A stretch of 64,000 nucleotides of DNA from Halorubrum salsamenti (GTDB taxonomy: Archaea; Halobacteriota; Halobacteria; Halobacteriales; Haloferacaceae): positions 284,131 to 348,130 of the forward strand of contig NZ_VCNL01000003.1 in NCBI RefSeq assembly GCF_007671685.1, written 5' to 3'. Shown piece by piece: positions 1-8,560 of this stretch (position 1 is the first letter of the stretch; each line of letters begins with the position of its first letter). Made by a program: the position numbers and the translations under genes. The notes under the pieces were generated by a model. It had not been told where the DNA came from and ran no database searches. It saw only the letters and a list, made by a program, of their open reading frames with translations.

Positions 1-537
1 GGGACCGTCACGATGGAGGTGACTCACAAGGGCGAGACGAAGGTGATCGAGGTCGACCGCGCCGAACTCAAGCGCGGCGGCGGCGTCGGCCTGCTCGGCG
101 GCACTCCCGACGGCGACGTGGAGACGCAGACGAACCGGCGCGACGGGAGCGGCTCCGGGTCCGGCTCCCCCTCGGGCTCCGGATCGGGTTCGTCCGGGAC
201 CTCCGGCTCCCCCGGCTCGACCGGATCGTCTCTCCCGACCGGGTCGGCGGACGGATCGAAGCCCGCCGGCGTGAGCGACGGCGGCGCGAGCGCGACGGAC
301 ATCCGCTCTCCGCTCGACGGGAACGGCAATGACGGCTCCGACGGCCCGTCCGGACCGAGCGGCTCGGTCGCTCCCGGCGCCTCGCCCGCCGCACGCGACG
401 GCCCGGGAGACACCTACTGCGGGAATTGCGCGCAGTTCGACTACGTCCGCACGGAGCAGGGGATGCAGCCGTACTGCGGCCATCACGACGAGCTGATGGA
501 CGACATGGACGCCTGCGAGGAGTGGACGCCGCGGTGA
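1..537 (+). CDS. C-terminal part of a haloarchaeal zinc-binding protein (DUF7139-like), 5' end cut by window
   Basis: The reading frame is open from base 1, and the first in-frame ATG is at 13, so the real start probably lies upstream. The visible part has a short ordered start, then about 100 residues of low-complexity Gly/Ser/Pro/Asp linker, and a compact C-terminal module with CGNC and a later PYCGHH/DAC pattern that looks like a small metal-binding knuckle ending in EEWTPR. From memory this tail resembles haloarchaeal DUF7139 proteins, whose N-terminal part holds membrane helices. That part would be outside the window. Function unknown. It converges on the DUF373 gene. Confidence 0.6.
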   Translation, partial: GTVTMEVTHKGETKVIEVDRAELKRGGGVGLLGGTPDGDVETQTNRRDGSGSGSGSPSGSGSGSSGTSGSPGSTGSSLPTGSADGSKPAGVSDGGASATDIRSPLDGNGNDGSDGPSGPSGSVAPGASPAARDGPGDTYCGNCAQFDYVRTEQGMQPYCGHHDELMDDMDACEEWTPR

Positions 538-560
538 GCGAGTTGGGGACGAGCGCTGTC

Positions 561-572
561 TTATTATTTTTA
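561..572 (+). terminator. T-rich putative terminator
   Basis: A T-rich tract (ttattatttttaa) lies 24 bases after the stop of the first gene and overlaps the stop codon of the facing DUF373 gene. Archaeal RNA polymerase stops at U-rich tracts, so this is a plausible 3' end for the plus-strand transcript. No hairpin is needed or evident. Confidence 0.4.
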
Positions 573-1679
573 AGCCGGGTCCGCCGACGGGAGCTGTGAC
601 TCCGCGACCGCGAACGCGAGCGTGCTCAACACGGCGGTGAGCGTCCCGGCCGCGAGCGCCATCGCGAGATCGGGGAGCCCGAGCGAGGTCACGCCCGGGG
701 CCGCCGGCAGAAAGAACCCGGAGACGGCGTACAGCACGACGGCGATCGAGAGCACGTAGAACGGCGCGTTGAGGTACCGCCACCGGAACCGACTCGCGAG
801 GTACTCGTCGGTGATCTGGCCGAGGCTGGAGGTGATCCCGGCGACCGCGAGCCACTGGACGAAGCCGTGGACGAACGCCGCGAGCGCGACGCCGGCGGTG
901 ACGCCTCCCCCGCGGACGCCGCGGACGGTTTCGACCGTCTCCATCCCCTGTACCCCGCCGACGACGATCAGCGCGAGCGCGACGACGTAGGTGACGAGCG
1001 TCACCCGCCCCGTGTAGAGCACGTTGCGCACGGAGGCGGCCGCGCCGTCGACCGTGTCTTCGAGGCCGAGCCCGCGGAACAGCGAGTAGAGCCCGAGGAG
1101 CCCGGAGAGGATCCCGAGGACGGCCGCGCCCGCGACGTCGAACAGGTTGGCGACGACGACGAGCGGGTATATCAGGAGGAGCACGCCGAGCGGCACCAGG
1201 ATCGTACCGCGGGTCTCCGGGTCCGCGAGCACCTGCTTGATCGTGTAGTAGAGCGACTCGAGGTCCTGGGCCTGCCGGACGACCACCCGGCGCATCCCGT
1301 CGATCGGCATCCGTGAGCGGATCACCGGGAGGACCGACTCGTCCTGCGCGCCGTCGGTGATGACGACCGCGGAGACCTCCTCTCCGGTCGACAGCTCCGC
1401 GAGCACCCGGTCGACCTCTTGGCCCACCGCGCGATTCGCCCGCACGTCGGAGCCGTCGACGCCGGTGACCGCCGCGACTTCGACCGCCTCGCCGCCGGCC
1501 GCCAGCTCGTCGTAGACGTTAACGCCCTGAAAGAGGACGTTCACGTCGGAGTCCTCCGGGTCGGCGGTCGCGAGCGCGACCGCGGCCTCGGTGACCTCGT
1601 CGGCGCCGATGACGGGGGTGGGGATCCCCGTCTTCCGACCGAGGTCGTCGTCGAGGTCGACGCAGAGGACGAGTAGCAT
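570..1679 (-). CDS. DUF373 family integral membrane protein
   Basis: A 369-residue protein starting MLLVLCVDLDDD, with an N-terminal soluble half (about residues 1-155) rich in Asp and containing a VITDGAQDES segment, followed by about six hydrophobic helices from residue 158 onward. This two-part layout matches the archaeal DUF373 family. Its role is unknown; the N-terminal half looks like a nucleotide- or metal-binding fold but I cannot assign a ligand. A TATA-like aaaacatatg on the minus strand lies about 27 bp before the ATG, suggesting a leaderless mRNA. Confidence 0.85.
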   Translation of the reverse strand: MLLVLCVDLDDDLGRKTGIPTPVIGADEVTEAAVALATADPEDSDVNVLFQGVNVYDELAAGGEAVEVAAVTGVDGSDVRANRAVGQEVDRVLAELSTGEEVSAVVITDGAQDESVLPVIRSRMPIDGMRRVVVRQAQDLESLYYTIKQVLADPETRGTILVPLGVLLLIYPLVVVANLFDVAGAAVLGILSGLLGLYSLFRGLGLEDTVDGAAASVRNVLYTGRVTLVTYVVALALIVVGGVQGMETVETVRGVRGGGVTAGVALAAFVHGFVQWLAVAGITSSLGQITDEYLASRFRWRYLNAPFYVLSIAVVLYAVSGFFLPAAPGVTSLGLPDLAMALAAGTLTAVLSTLAFAVAESQLPSADPA

Positions 1680-1774
1680 TACGCGACGCTAGGCGAGGGG
1701 TCGGCATATGTTTTCGGCTCGGGCCGGCGGCGCGCGGAGGTGTTTTTAAATCGCGGCTCCCCGATCGCGTCTCC

Positions 1775-2485
1775 TCAGTCGTCTTCCGACGCGGGCTCGT
1801 GCTCGATCCCGTTCAACATCCGGCGGACGTTCTCGCCGTCGCCGAACGAGGTCGGGTACGCGGCCAGCGGGACGACGTAGTCGTCGCCGGCCTCGACCGC
1901 CTCGGCGACGTGGAACTCGAGCTCGACGCTCACGCCGGTACCAGCGATCTCCCCCTCGGCCGTGTACACCGTCACCGACGCGTCGGTGCCGAGGACGTCA
2001 GTCGTGTACTCCGAGCCGCGTTCGAGGTCGCTGACGCCCTCGTAGCGGTCAACGATCAGCTGCGCGCGCTCGGCGTCGTCGAGCTCCCCGACGGGGTTGA
2101 ACGCCTGCCCGAGCACCTCGACGCGCGGGGTCGCCAGCACGGCGAACACCGCCGCCTGATACCGCTCGCCGAAGAGTTCGACGGCCTTGTCGTACTCGGC
2201 GATCCGACTCGTCACCCGCACTTCGCGGGTCGATCCGGCCACGTCGAACTCGCGAGTCTGCGTGTTCTCGGTGACCTCGTTGAGCTCGTACCCGCTTTCG
2301 TCGAGCGTCGCGTCCGCGACCGTCGCGGTGCCCGACGAGAACTCGGCCGGCTCGCCCGTGGCGATGTCGAGCGCGGTGCAGCCGGCGAGCCCGGCGAGCG
2401 CGACCCCGCCCGCGGCGGCGAGCGCGCGGCGGCGGGTGAGCGCGTCGGTGTCGGTCGCCTCGTCGGCGGTCGGCTCTCTGGTCAT
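1775..2485 (-). CDS. Tat-exported lipoprotein, DUF6517-like
   Basis: The chosen start (MTREPTADEATD) gives 236 residues and places a twin-arginine lipobox signal near the N terminus: TRRRALAAAGG, a hydrophobic run, then LAGC. The longer open frame to 2575 would add 30 residues ahead of the signal and is unlikely. The mature part is acidic, has repeated beta-strand-like stretches and no recognised catalytic motif, consistent with the haloarchaeal DUF6517 lipoproteins. Predicted to be lipid-anchored on the outer face of the cell membrane. Divergent from the radical SAM gene; 164 bp between the two starts. Confidence 0.75.
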   Translation of the reverse strand: MTREPTADEATDTDALTRRRALAAAGGVALAGLAGCTALDIATGEPAEFSSGTATVADATLDESGYELNEVTENTQTREFDVAGSTREVRVTSRIAEYDKAVELFGERYQAAVFAVLATPRVEVLGQAFNPVGELDDAERAQLIVDRYEGVSDLERGSEYTTDVLGTDASVTVYTAEGEIAGTGVSVELEFHVAEAVEAGDDYVVPLAAYPTSFGDGENVRRMLNGIEHEPASEDD

Positions 2486-2649
2486 ACCCGTCGTCTCGCG
2501 GGCGGAGGTACATACTTTGTGTTCGTTTCGGAGACCGGAAGCGACGCGGGGATCTGCGGAACGCCCCCGTGACAACGGATCTCCCGGGAGCGCGCGGTTC
2601 GGACCCTTTTCGGACGCTTTTTGAGGCCGCGGCCGGTAGAAGGGGGTAG

Positions 2650-3648
2650 ATGATCTCCAAGGGCTGCGAACAGTGCGCCAAAGGCGGCAAGATGGTGCTG
2701 TTCGTCTACGGCTACTGCGACCAGCGGGACTGCTTCTACTGCCCCCTCGGAGAGAACCGGAAGAACGTCACCGACGTGTACGCCAACGAGCGGAAGGTCG
2801 AGTCCGACGAGGACGTGATCGCGGAGGCCAAGCGCATGAGCGCGCTCGGCACCTCGATCACCGGCGGCGAGCCGCAGGAGGCGATGGCGAAGACGACCCG
2901 GTACCTCGAACTGCTGAAAGACGAGTTCGGCGAGGACCACCACACGCACCTCTACACCGGGATCACGGGCGGCCGCGAGAACATGCGTCGCCTCTCGGAG
3001 GCGGGCCTCGACGAGATCCGCTTCCACCCGCCGCTGGAGATGTGGGGCGACATGCACGGCACCGAGTGGGAGGAGATCCTCCACATCGCCCGCGAGGAAG
3101 GGCTCACCCCCGCCTTCGAGATCCCCGGCATCCGCGCGGAGCCGGAGTTCCTGGAGTTCTTAGACGAGGGCGCCGCCGAGTTCTGCAACATCAACGAGTT
3201 CGAGATGTCCGACGGGAACTACCGCCGGATGCAAGAGGAGGGCTTCGAGCTGCAAGAGGGCCACATGTCCGCCGTCGAGGGGTCGAAGGACGACGCGATC
3301 GTCTCCGAGATGGCGAGCCACGAGAAGGTGTACTTCTGTACGTCCGTCTTCAAGGACGCCGCCCAACACCGCAACCGCCTGAAGCGGATGGCGAAGAACA
3401 TCCGGCGCGAGTTCGACGAGGTGACCGACGACGGCACCCTCGTCTACGGGAAGGCATTTGCCGACGCCGACCGCTTCGAGGCGCTCGGCGTCCCCGAGGA
3501 GTTCTACACCGTCAAGTCCGACCACGTCGAGGTCGCGTGGTGGCTCCTCGAGGAGATGGTCGAGGACGGCGACTTAGCGGAGGGCGAAATCGTCGAGCAG
3601 TACCCGACCGTGAACGGTACGGTCGTCGAGCGCACCCCGGTCGCCTGA
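2650..3648 (+). CDS. Radical SAM protein (COG2108-like, archaeal)
   Basis: A 332-residue protein with three N-terminal cysteines in the order Cys23-x4-Cys28-x2-Cys31 (YCDQRDCFYC), followed by an SITGGEPQ segment that matches the GGE SAM-binding motif, and a TIM-barrel-like body. Two further cysteines precede it (Cys6 and Cys9). The spacing CX4CX2C differs from the usual CX3CX2C of radical SAM enzymes. The family resembles archaeal proteins once described as related to pyruvate-formate-lyase activating enzyme; the substrate is unknown. A ctttttgagg box sits about 27 bp before the ATG. Monocistronic by context. Confidence 0.85.
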   Translation: MISKGCEQCAKGGKMVLFVYGYCDQRDCFYCPLGENRKNVTDVYANERKVESDEDVIAEAKRMSALGTSITGGEPQEAMAKTTRYLELLKDEFGEDHHTHLYTGITGGRENMRRLSEAGLDEIRFHPPLEMWGDMHGTEWEEILHIAREEGLTPAFEIPGIRAEPEFLEFLDEGAAEFCNINEFEMSDGNYRRMQEEGFELQEGHMSAVEGSKDDAIVSEMASHEKVYFCTSVFKDAAQHRNRLKRMAKNIRREFDEVTDDGTLVYGKAFADADRFEALGVPEEFYTVKSDHVEVAWWLLEEMVEDGDLAEGEIVEQYPTVNGTVVERTPVA

Positions 3649-3758
3649 ACGGGGTTTCTGAGTGTGGGCCGCTCCCCGTGGCCTCAAATCGATTCGCAGG
3701 TGTCGTGTTACAAGTTCACATACCACACTTATGAGGGATCGGTGCGTACCCCCCGCAC

Positions 3759-4055
3759 ATGGCCTCCGAAGAACCCGTATTCGCCGACGTGAGTATCGGG
3801 CAAGCCGTGTACGACGAGGAGGGCGAGAAGCTCGGGTCGGTCCGCGGCGTCGACGACGACGGCTTCTACGTCTCGGCACCCTCCGGCTCGGAGCCGCTGA
3901 CGCTCACGGACGCCCGCGACGTGTTCGGCACCGCCTACGTGATGTGGCGCTGTTGGGAGTGCGGCGAGATGGGCGAGATCGGGAAAGAGCTCCCCGAGAA
4001 CTGCCCGAACTGCGACGCGCCGCGGGAGGAGCTGTACTACTGGGCCGAGGACTGA
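3759..4055 (+). CDS. Rubredoxin-like zinc-ribbon protein (DUF7130-like)
   Basis: A 98-residue protein with an N-terminal PRC-barrel-like stretch (GQAVYDEEGEKLGSVRGVDD) and a C-terminal CWECGEMG ... CPNCDAP pair of CxxC knuckles, the arrangement of a rubredoxin or zinc ribbon. It probably binds one iron or zinc. No partner is adjacent. A cacttatgag box lies about 27 bp before the ATG, so the mRNA is probably leaderless, and a T6 tract follows the stop at 4088-4093. Confidence 0.8.
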   Translation: MASEEPVFADVSIGQAVYDEEGEKLGSVRGVDDDGFYVSAPSGSEPLTLTDARDVFGTAYVMWRCWECGEMGEIGKELPENCPNCDAPREELYYWAED

Positions 4056-4087
4056 CGGGGAGCGAGCGACGTCGATCGGTGTGTCAA

Positions 4088-4093
4088 TTTTTT
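4088..4093 (+). terminator. T6 putative terminator
   Basis: Six consecutive T residues lie 33 bases past the stop of the rubredoxin-like gene, before the facing gene ends at 4130. This is a standard archaeal U-tract stop candidate. Confidence 0.4.
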
Positions 4094-4129
4094 GCGAGCG
4101 ATCGAGAGCACGGCGACCGCCTCGTACGT

Positions 4130-4405
4130 TTATAAGCGATCGTCGCCGTCGCGCTCGCCGCCGCGGGCGGGGTCGCGCTCGCCGGGCTCGTCGTCCACCT
4201 TCTCGCGGAGCCGTTCGACCTCCGCCTCCAGCTCCGCGAGACGGTCGGCGTCCGCCTCCTCGCTCTCGGAGCGCAGTTTGAGGAACAGCACTCCCGCCGC
4301 GATGAGGACGATGGGAACGCCGAAGAGGAGCACGAAGATTATCAAAATAATCACGAGTTCGGGACCGGCGGGGATGCCGCCGAACGCGGGAATCGGAGGG
4401 ACCAT
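4130..4405 (-). CDS. Small single-helix membrane protein with coiled-coil tail, weakly TatA-like
   Basis: 91 residues: a short N-terminal lead, one long hydrophobic helix (about residues 17-42, GPELVIILIIFVLLFG...), then a charged heptad-like coiled coil (LAELEAEVERLREKV) and an acidic/basic tail. The GPELVIILIIFVLLFG stretch resembles the TatA transmembrane segment, but the following part lacks the usual TatA amphipathic helix and the helix is longer. It may be a TatA-derived scaffold or an unrelated membrane anchor. It faces the rubredoxin-like gene and ends in the codons Asp-Arg-Leu-stop encoded by a TTATAAGCGATCG motif that recurs elsewhere in the window. Confidence 0.7.
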   Translation of the reverse strand: MVPPIPAFGGIPAGPELVIILIIFVLLFGVPIVLIAAGVLFLKLRSESEEADADRLAELEAEVERLREKVDDEPGERDPARGGERDGDDRL

Positions 4406-4474
4406 GCGCCACCCACTCGGCGGGGCAACTAAAACGGATCGGGCGCGAGGAGCGGTCTCCTCGCCGAGCCGTCC

Positions 4475-5800
4475 TCATCCGACGTCGACGAAGTCGCCGA
4501 GGTTCGCCTGGAGCCCGGCCGCCATCGTCGACTTCCGCCGGAGGCGGCCCAGCGGCACCGGGAGGTGTTCGGCGACGCCCCGAACCGCCTCGCCGAACGT
4601 CTCGGCGGTCCCGAACTCGCCCTCGAAGGCGTTCCGGACCGCCTCGCGCACCTGCCAGACGCCGACCGGACCCCAGTAGTCGTCGGAGACGTGCCGAAGG
4701 ACGAGCGCCTTCGCCTGTCGGCCGCGGTCGTCGAGGTGCTCCAAGACGCCGATCCGGGCCGCGTAGTAGGCGCCCGCGGTCTCCTCGACGTAGCCGGTCC
4801 GCCCCTCGCGCCCCTCGCTCGCGGCCGAGAGGTACACCCCCGCCTCGGGATCGGGGTTCCAGATCGAGCCGGGCGACTTCATCTCGACGAGCTCGTACTC
4901 CCACTGTCCGGGGACCAAGATCACCCAGAAGGCGTTCCCCAAGTACTCGTTGCGGTGGACCTCGATCCGGTCGACCGTCGGACTGTCGCGGATCGACCCG
5001 CGGAGGAACTGTCCGACCGTGTCGTCGACGGCCGTGATCGACCAGCGCGTCGGGACGAGCCGGCGGTTCTCCCCCCGTCCGAGCGCGCCCGCGGAGAGGA
5101 TCGTGTTGATCTCGTACACGTCGAACCCGCGGCGGTAGAGGTACGTCATCGCGCCCTCGGCGCGCCAGTCGTCGTCTTCGAGCGTCTTCTTCACCGGGCG
5201 CGGGACGTGCGGATTCTCGCCCAGATCGGCGGACCGGGCCGCGGCGCGCGGGCCGGTCGGCGTCTTGATGTCCTCTGTCCCGATATCGAAGTCGAGGTCG
5301 GGGGCGCCGTCGAGGCCGATCTCCACGTCGACCGGGCGGTCCGCGATCGCGACCTCGCGTTGAACGCCGAGCCACCCGTTCCACGCGTCGTGGACGCTCT
5401 CGGCCGGGCCGCCACCGCCGACCGACTTCACCCCGCCGGTCGCGCCGGCGTCACCGACGTCGACCCCCCGCGTCGAGTTGAGCAGGCTCGTCCGGCGGTC
5501 GAACACGTCGCTGATGGAGACGCCCTCGTCGTACCACGCCGCGGAGGTCTCGAAGCGCGCGGCATGCTCCTCGCGGCCGACCGGCGAGAGCAGCCCGGTC
5601 GAGACGTTCGGGTAGTTCGAGCGCCCGACGAAGATGGAGGGGGAGACGCTGCCGACCACGGCGTCGTCGGAGACGTGCTCGTCGAAGCGCCGCTCGAAGG
5701 AGTCGAGGTGGTCGAGGATTCCGTAATCCTTCTCGGCGGCGAGGCGCCGCCGCTCGGCGCGCTCGTTCGCCTCGAACTCGATGAACTCGTCGAGCCGCAT
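4475..5800 (-). CDS. nreA: DNA repair protein NreA
   Basis: A 441-residue protein that matches the archaeal Nre family: the conserved YPNVSTGLLSP segment near residue 62, the EDIKTPTGPR region, the KSPGSIWNP stretch, and a C terminus LQANLGDFVDVG. That tail fits the PCNA-interacting consensus Q-x-x-hydrophobic-x-x-aromatic. Archaeal NreA acts in repair of DNA damage such as mitomycin C lesions and binds PCNA; this is family knowledge. No N-terminal zinc finger is seen here, unlike NreA of some other archaea. A 26-bp imperfect tandem repeat lies just upstream of the start (5831-5882). Confidence 0.9.
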   Translation of the reverse strand: MRLDEFIEFEANERAERRRLAAEKDYGILDHLDSFERRFDEHVSDDAVVGSVSPSIFVGRSNYPNVSTGLLSPVGREEHAARFETSAAWYDEGVSISDVFDRRTSLLNSTRGVDVGDAGATGGVKSVGGGGPAESVHDAWNGWLGVQREVAIADRPVDVEIGLDGAPDLDFDIGTEDIKTPTGPRAAARSADLGENPHVPRPVKKTLEDDDWRAEGAMTYLYRRGFDVYEINTILSAGALGRGENRRLVPTRWSITAVDDTVGQFLRGSIRDSPTVDRIEVHRNEYLGNAFWVILVPGQWEYELVEMKSPGSIWNPDPEAGVYLSAASEGREGRTGYVEETAGAYYAARIGVLEHLDDRGRQAKALVLRHVSDDYWGPVGVWQVREAVRNAFEGEFGTAETFGEAVRGVAEHLPVPLGRLRRKSTMAAGLQANLGDFVDVG

Positions 5801-5830
5801 TCGGCGAGACGTTGGCGGCGCGGCGGCTTG

Positions 5831-5882
5831 AACGTTGCTGGAGGTCGGGGAGGCGGAACCTTGCCGGAAGTCGGGGAGGAAG
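5831..5882. repeat. Imperfect 26-bp tandem repeat
   Basis: Two adjacent 26-bp units (5831-5856 and 5857-5882) differ at five positions and share the core gtcggggagg. They lie in the short gap between nreA and the TFB gene, upstream of nreA. Probably slippage; a regulatory role is not shown. Confidence 0.6.
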
Positions 5883-5929
5883 TGACGGAACGGCGTGGGA
5901 AAGGCGAAGAGAGAGCGCGTCGACGACGC

Positions 5930-6937
5930 TTAGCTGTGGATCCCCATCGCTTCGATCTGCTCTTGGTACCGGTTGCGGATGGTGACCTCGGTCACCTGCG
6001 CGACGTCGGCGACCTCGCGCTGCGTCTTCTTCTCGTTACACAGCAGCGACGCGGCGTAGATCGCGGCGGCCGCGTATCCGGTGGGGGACTTCCCCGAGAG
6101 CAGTCCCTGGTCGGCCGTGGTCTCGATGATCTCGTTGGCCTTCGACTGGACCTCCTCGCTCAGCTCGAGCTCGGAGGAGAAACGGGGGACGTACTTCTTC
6201 GGGTCGACGGGTCGCATCTCCAAGCCGAGCTCCTGAGAGATGTAGCGATACGTGCGTCCGATCTCCTTGCGGTCGACCCGCGACACGTCGGAGATCTCCT
6301 CGAGCGAGCGCGGGATCCCCTCCTTGCGACAGGCGGCGTAGAGGGCGGCGGTGGAGACGCCCTCGATCGAGCGCCCGCGGATCAGGTCCTCGTTGAGCGC
6401 GCGTCGGTAGATGACTGAAGCCACCTCGCGTACCGAGCGGGGGACGCCCAGCGCGCTGGCCATGCGGTCGATCTCCGAGAGCGCGAACTGGAGGTTGCGC
6501 TCGCCCGCGTCCTTCGTCCGAATCCGCTCCTGCCACTTGCGCAGCCGGTGCATCTGCGACCGCTTCTTCGAGGAGATGGAGCGGCCGTACGCGTCCTTGT
6601 CCTTCCAGTCGATCGTCGTCGTCAGCCCCTTGTCGTGCATCGTCTTCGTCGTCGGGGCGCCGACGCGCGACTTCTCCTGTCGCTCGGAGTGGTTGAACGC
6701 GCGCCACTCCGGGCCGGGATCGATCTGCTCCTCCTCGATGATAATCCCCGTCTCCTCGTGTATCAGTTCTCCGTCGGCCGTCCGAGTGAGTTCCTCCGGA
6801 TCGAAATCCTCTGGGTCCAGTTCGTCGGGGTCCAACTCGGCCGCGTCGACCCCCTCGGCGTCGGTTTCAGTCTCGTCGGCGTCCTCGTCCCGCACACGCT
6901 GCCGGTCGTGATCCCGTTGCCGGGTTGGCCGTGTCAT
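5930..6937 (-). CDS. tfb: Transcription initiation factor IIB (TFB), no zinc-ribbon cysteines
   Basis: 335 residues. The core is typical TFB: the GPEWRAF linker at about residue 75, the B-finger, and two cyclin-like repeats (about 135-230 and 235-330) with the recognition segment [23 protein letters not shown] bridges TBP-bound promoters and RNA polymerase. The N-terminal 70 residues are acidic, and the place normally taken by the four-cysteine zinc ribbon reads [21 protein letters not shown] with no cysteine. The only cysteines in the protein are in the cyclin core. Haloarchaea carry several TFB paralogues; this one probably contacts polymerase differently or is a stabilised no-zinc variant. 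Confidence 0.92.
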   Translation of the reverse strand: MTRPTRQRDHDRQRVRDEDADETETDAEGVDAAELDPDELDPEDFDPEELTRTADGELIHEETGIIIEEEQIDPGPEWRAFNHSERQEKSRVGAPTTKTMHDKGLTTTIDWKDKDAYGRSISSKKRSQMHRLRKWQERIRTKDAGERNLQFALSEIDRMASALGVPRSVREVASVIYRRALNEDLIRGRSIEGVSTAALYAACRKEGIPRSLEEISDVSRVDRKEIGRTYRYISQELGLEMRPVDPKKYVPRFSSELELSEEVQSKANEIIETTADQGLLSGKSPTGYAAAAIYAASLLCNEKKTQREVADVAQVTEVTIRNRYQEQIEAMGIHS

Positions 6938-6961
6938 CGCATTTATATAGTATCCAAACGG

Positions 6962-6974
6962 ATTGACTTAAAAG
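6962..6974 (-). promoter_or_regulatory. Promoter of tfb
   Basis: The minus strand reads cttttaagtcaat, a TATA-like box centred about 30 bp before the tfb ATG. A second AT-rich block (actatataaatg) sits directly before the start, too close to be the TATA box but possibly helping melting. Confidence 0.5.
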
Positions 6975-7133
6975 TTCGTTAGGGTGTTGGTGTGTCACAC
7001 AGGAACAGTAGCGGCGAACGCTCGGCTCGAACGACGGCCCCGCCCGTCTTGTCGACTACCCCATCTAGCCGGCACTGCGGATCGGCGCGGCCGACGGACA
7101 GCCCTTTGTCCCGCGAGCGCGGAACCCGATCGA

Positions 7134-7730
7134 ATGCCGACGATCGACTGCGATCCGGCGACCGCGCGGTCCCGCTTGACGGACGCCGGCGTCCCGATCG
7201 ACGAGGGGAACACCGCCCACGAGCGGTGGCGCGCAGAGCGGGAGGGCGCCGTCGCCGTCGCGTACGACGACAAGGTCGTCGTACAGGGGAGCGACCCGAC
7301 TCGTCTGACGGCCCTGCTGAACGAGGGCGGCGGGCGCGCGCACGTCTACTTCGACGGCGCCTCCCGCGGGAACCCCGGCCCGGCCGGGGTCGGCTGGTGT
7401 CTGGTCACGGCGGACGGGATCGTCGCCGAGGGCGGCGAGCGGATCGGTCGCGCCACCAACAATCAGGCCGAGTACGCCGCGCTGATCCGGGCGCTGGAGG
7501 CCGCCGACGAGTACGGTTTCGACGAGATCGACGTCCGCGGCGACTCCCAGCTGATCGTCAAGCAGGTGCGCGGCGAGTGGAACGCAAACGACCCGGAACT
7601 CCGCGAGCGACGAGTCCGCGTCCGGGAGCTGTTAGAGCGGTTCGACCGGTGGTCGATCGGCCACGTTCCGCGAGAGATAAACGAACGCGCCGACGATCTG
7701 GCGAACGAGGCACTCGATGACGCGAACTAA
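7134..7730 (+). CDS. rnhA: Ribonuclease HI
   Basis: Start chosen at the ATG giving MPTIDCDPATARS; the frame upstream to 6984 is untypical. 198 residues: an N-terminal haloarchaeal domain (about 1-65) and an RNase H fold with the four acidic residues Asp74 (YFDGASRGNPGPAG), Glu113 (NNQAEYAAL), Asp137 (RGDSQLIVKQV) and Asp187/188 (ERADDLAN). It cleaves RNA in RNA-DNA hybrids (R-loops, primers). The stop overlaps the next gene by 14 bp, so the two are translationally coupled. Confidence 0.93.
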   Translation: MPTIDCDPATARSRLTDAGVPIDEGNTAHERWRAEREGAVAVAYDDKVVVQGSDPTRLTALLNEGGGRAHVYFDGASRGNPGPAGVGWCLVTADGIVAEGGERIGRATNNQAEYAALIRALEAADEYGFDEIDVRGDSQLIVKQVRGEWNANDPELRERRVRVRELLERFDRWSIGHVPREINERADDLANEALDDAN

Positions 7731-8409
7731 CGACGAGCCCCCGGAGTGGGCAAAGGAACGAGCGCGCGAAGTGATGGCTGCAGAGGAACCGAACGAGGAC
7801 GGGGAGGCGGACGGAGCCGACAGCGAGGGCGCAGGGGGCGACGACGCCGATCGCATCCCGGACGTGCCGGCCGAGGTCGTCGACGAGGCGGAGCGGCTCA
7901 CCCGACTCGCCCGGCAGACCGAGGACGAGGCGGCCGCCGCGTTCTACCGCGATCGCCGCGACGGGCTGGTCGAGGGGCACGACTACGTCCCGCGGCTGCG
8001 CGACGAGGACGACACGCTCGTGTTGTACCCCGACGAGTGGATGGACGACGGGACGGTCCGACTCGACCGGATCGAGACCACCGACCGTGCCGTCGAGGTG
8101 TCGCTGTCGGGGCCGGGCGACGCCGACCGCTATCGAGAGATCGCCGCGTACAACGACTCTGTCGCCGACGCGGTCGCCGACGCGCACGGCGAGCCGCACG
8201 CCGACACCGCCCGGAGCTTCGCGGCGTTCATGAGCAACCACTACGTGCGCGCGGTCGACGACGCGACCCCCGACGTGCGCGAGGAGTTCCGCGAGGAGTA
8301 CTTCCCGCGGAACGGCTGGCCGACCGACGAGCAGCTGGCGGTCGTCGACGAGTCGCTGGACGTGATCGAGTCGGTCGCGGCGGACGTGGACGGTCCCGAG
8401 GAGTCGTAA
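7717..8409 (+). CDS. rnhA operon protein (DUF7108-like)
   Basis: 230 residues, very acidic, no membrane segment and no known catalytic motif. Its start lies inside the end of rnhA (14-bp overlap), the arrangement that gave this haloarchaeal family the name rnhA operon protein. It contains a compact central region (EVVDEAERLTRLARQTEDEAA ... YVPRLRDEDDTLVLYP) that looks globular between an acidic N terminus and a helical C terminus. It may assist RNase HI or simply be co-expressed; function unknown. Confidence 0.8.
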   Translation: MTRTNDEPPEWAKERAREVMAAEEPNEDGEADGADSEGAGGDDADRIPDVPAEVVDEAERLTRLARQTEDEAAAAFYRDRRDGLVEGHDYVPRLRDEDDTLVLYPDEWMDDGTVRLDRIETTDRAVEVSLSGPGDADRYREIAAYNDSVADAVADAHGEPHADTARSFAAFMSNHYVRAVDDATPDVREEFREEYFPRNGWPTDEQLAVVDESLDVIESVAADVDGPEES

Positions 8410-8560
8410 GCGGAGGTCGGCGGAGACGTGGATAGCAGCCCGCGGAGGTCCGCAGAAGGCCCACAGAGCCGCCGCTCGGCGATCGAGCGTGCGCGGCTTT
8501 CACCGCGCGCGTGTGCCAAAATGTTGGTTGCCGCCCGGGACGCCTGCGACGCGGACGTCG

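Noticed and set aside
1799-2572. Long plus-strand frame opposite the DUF6517-like lipoprotein
   Set aside because: Antisense shadow; the minus-strand product has a clear Tat lipobox.
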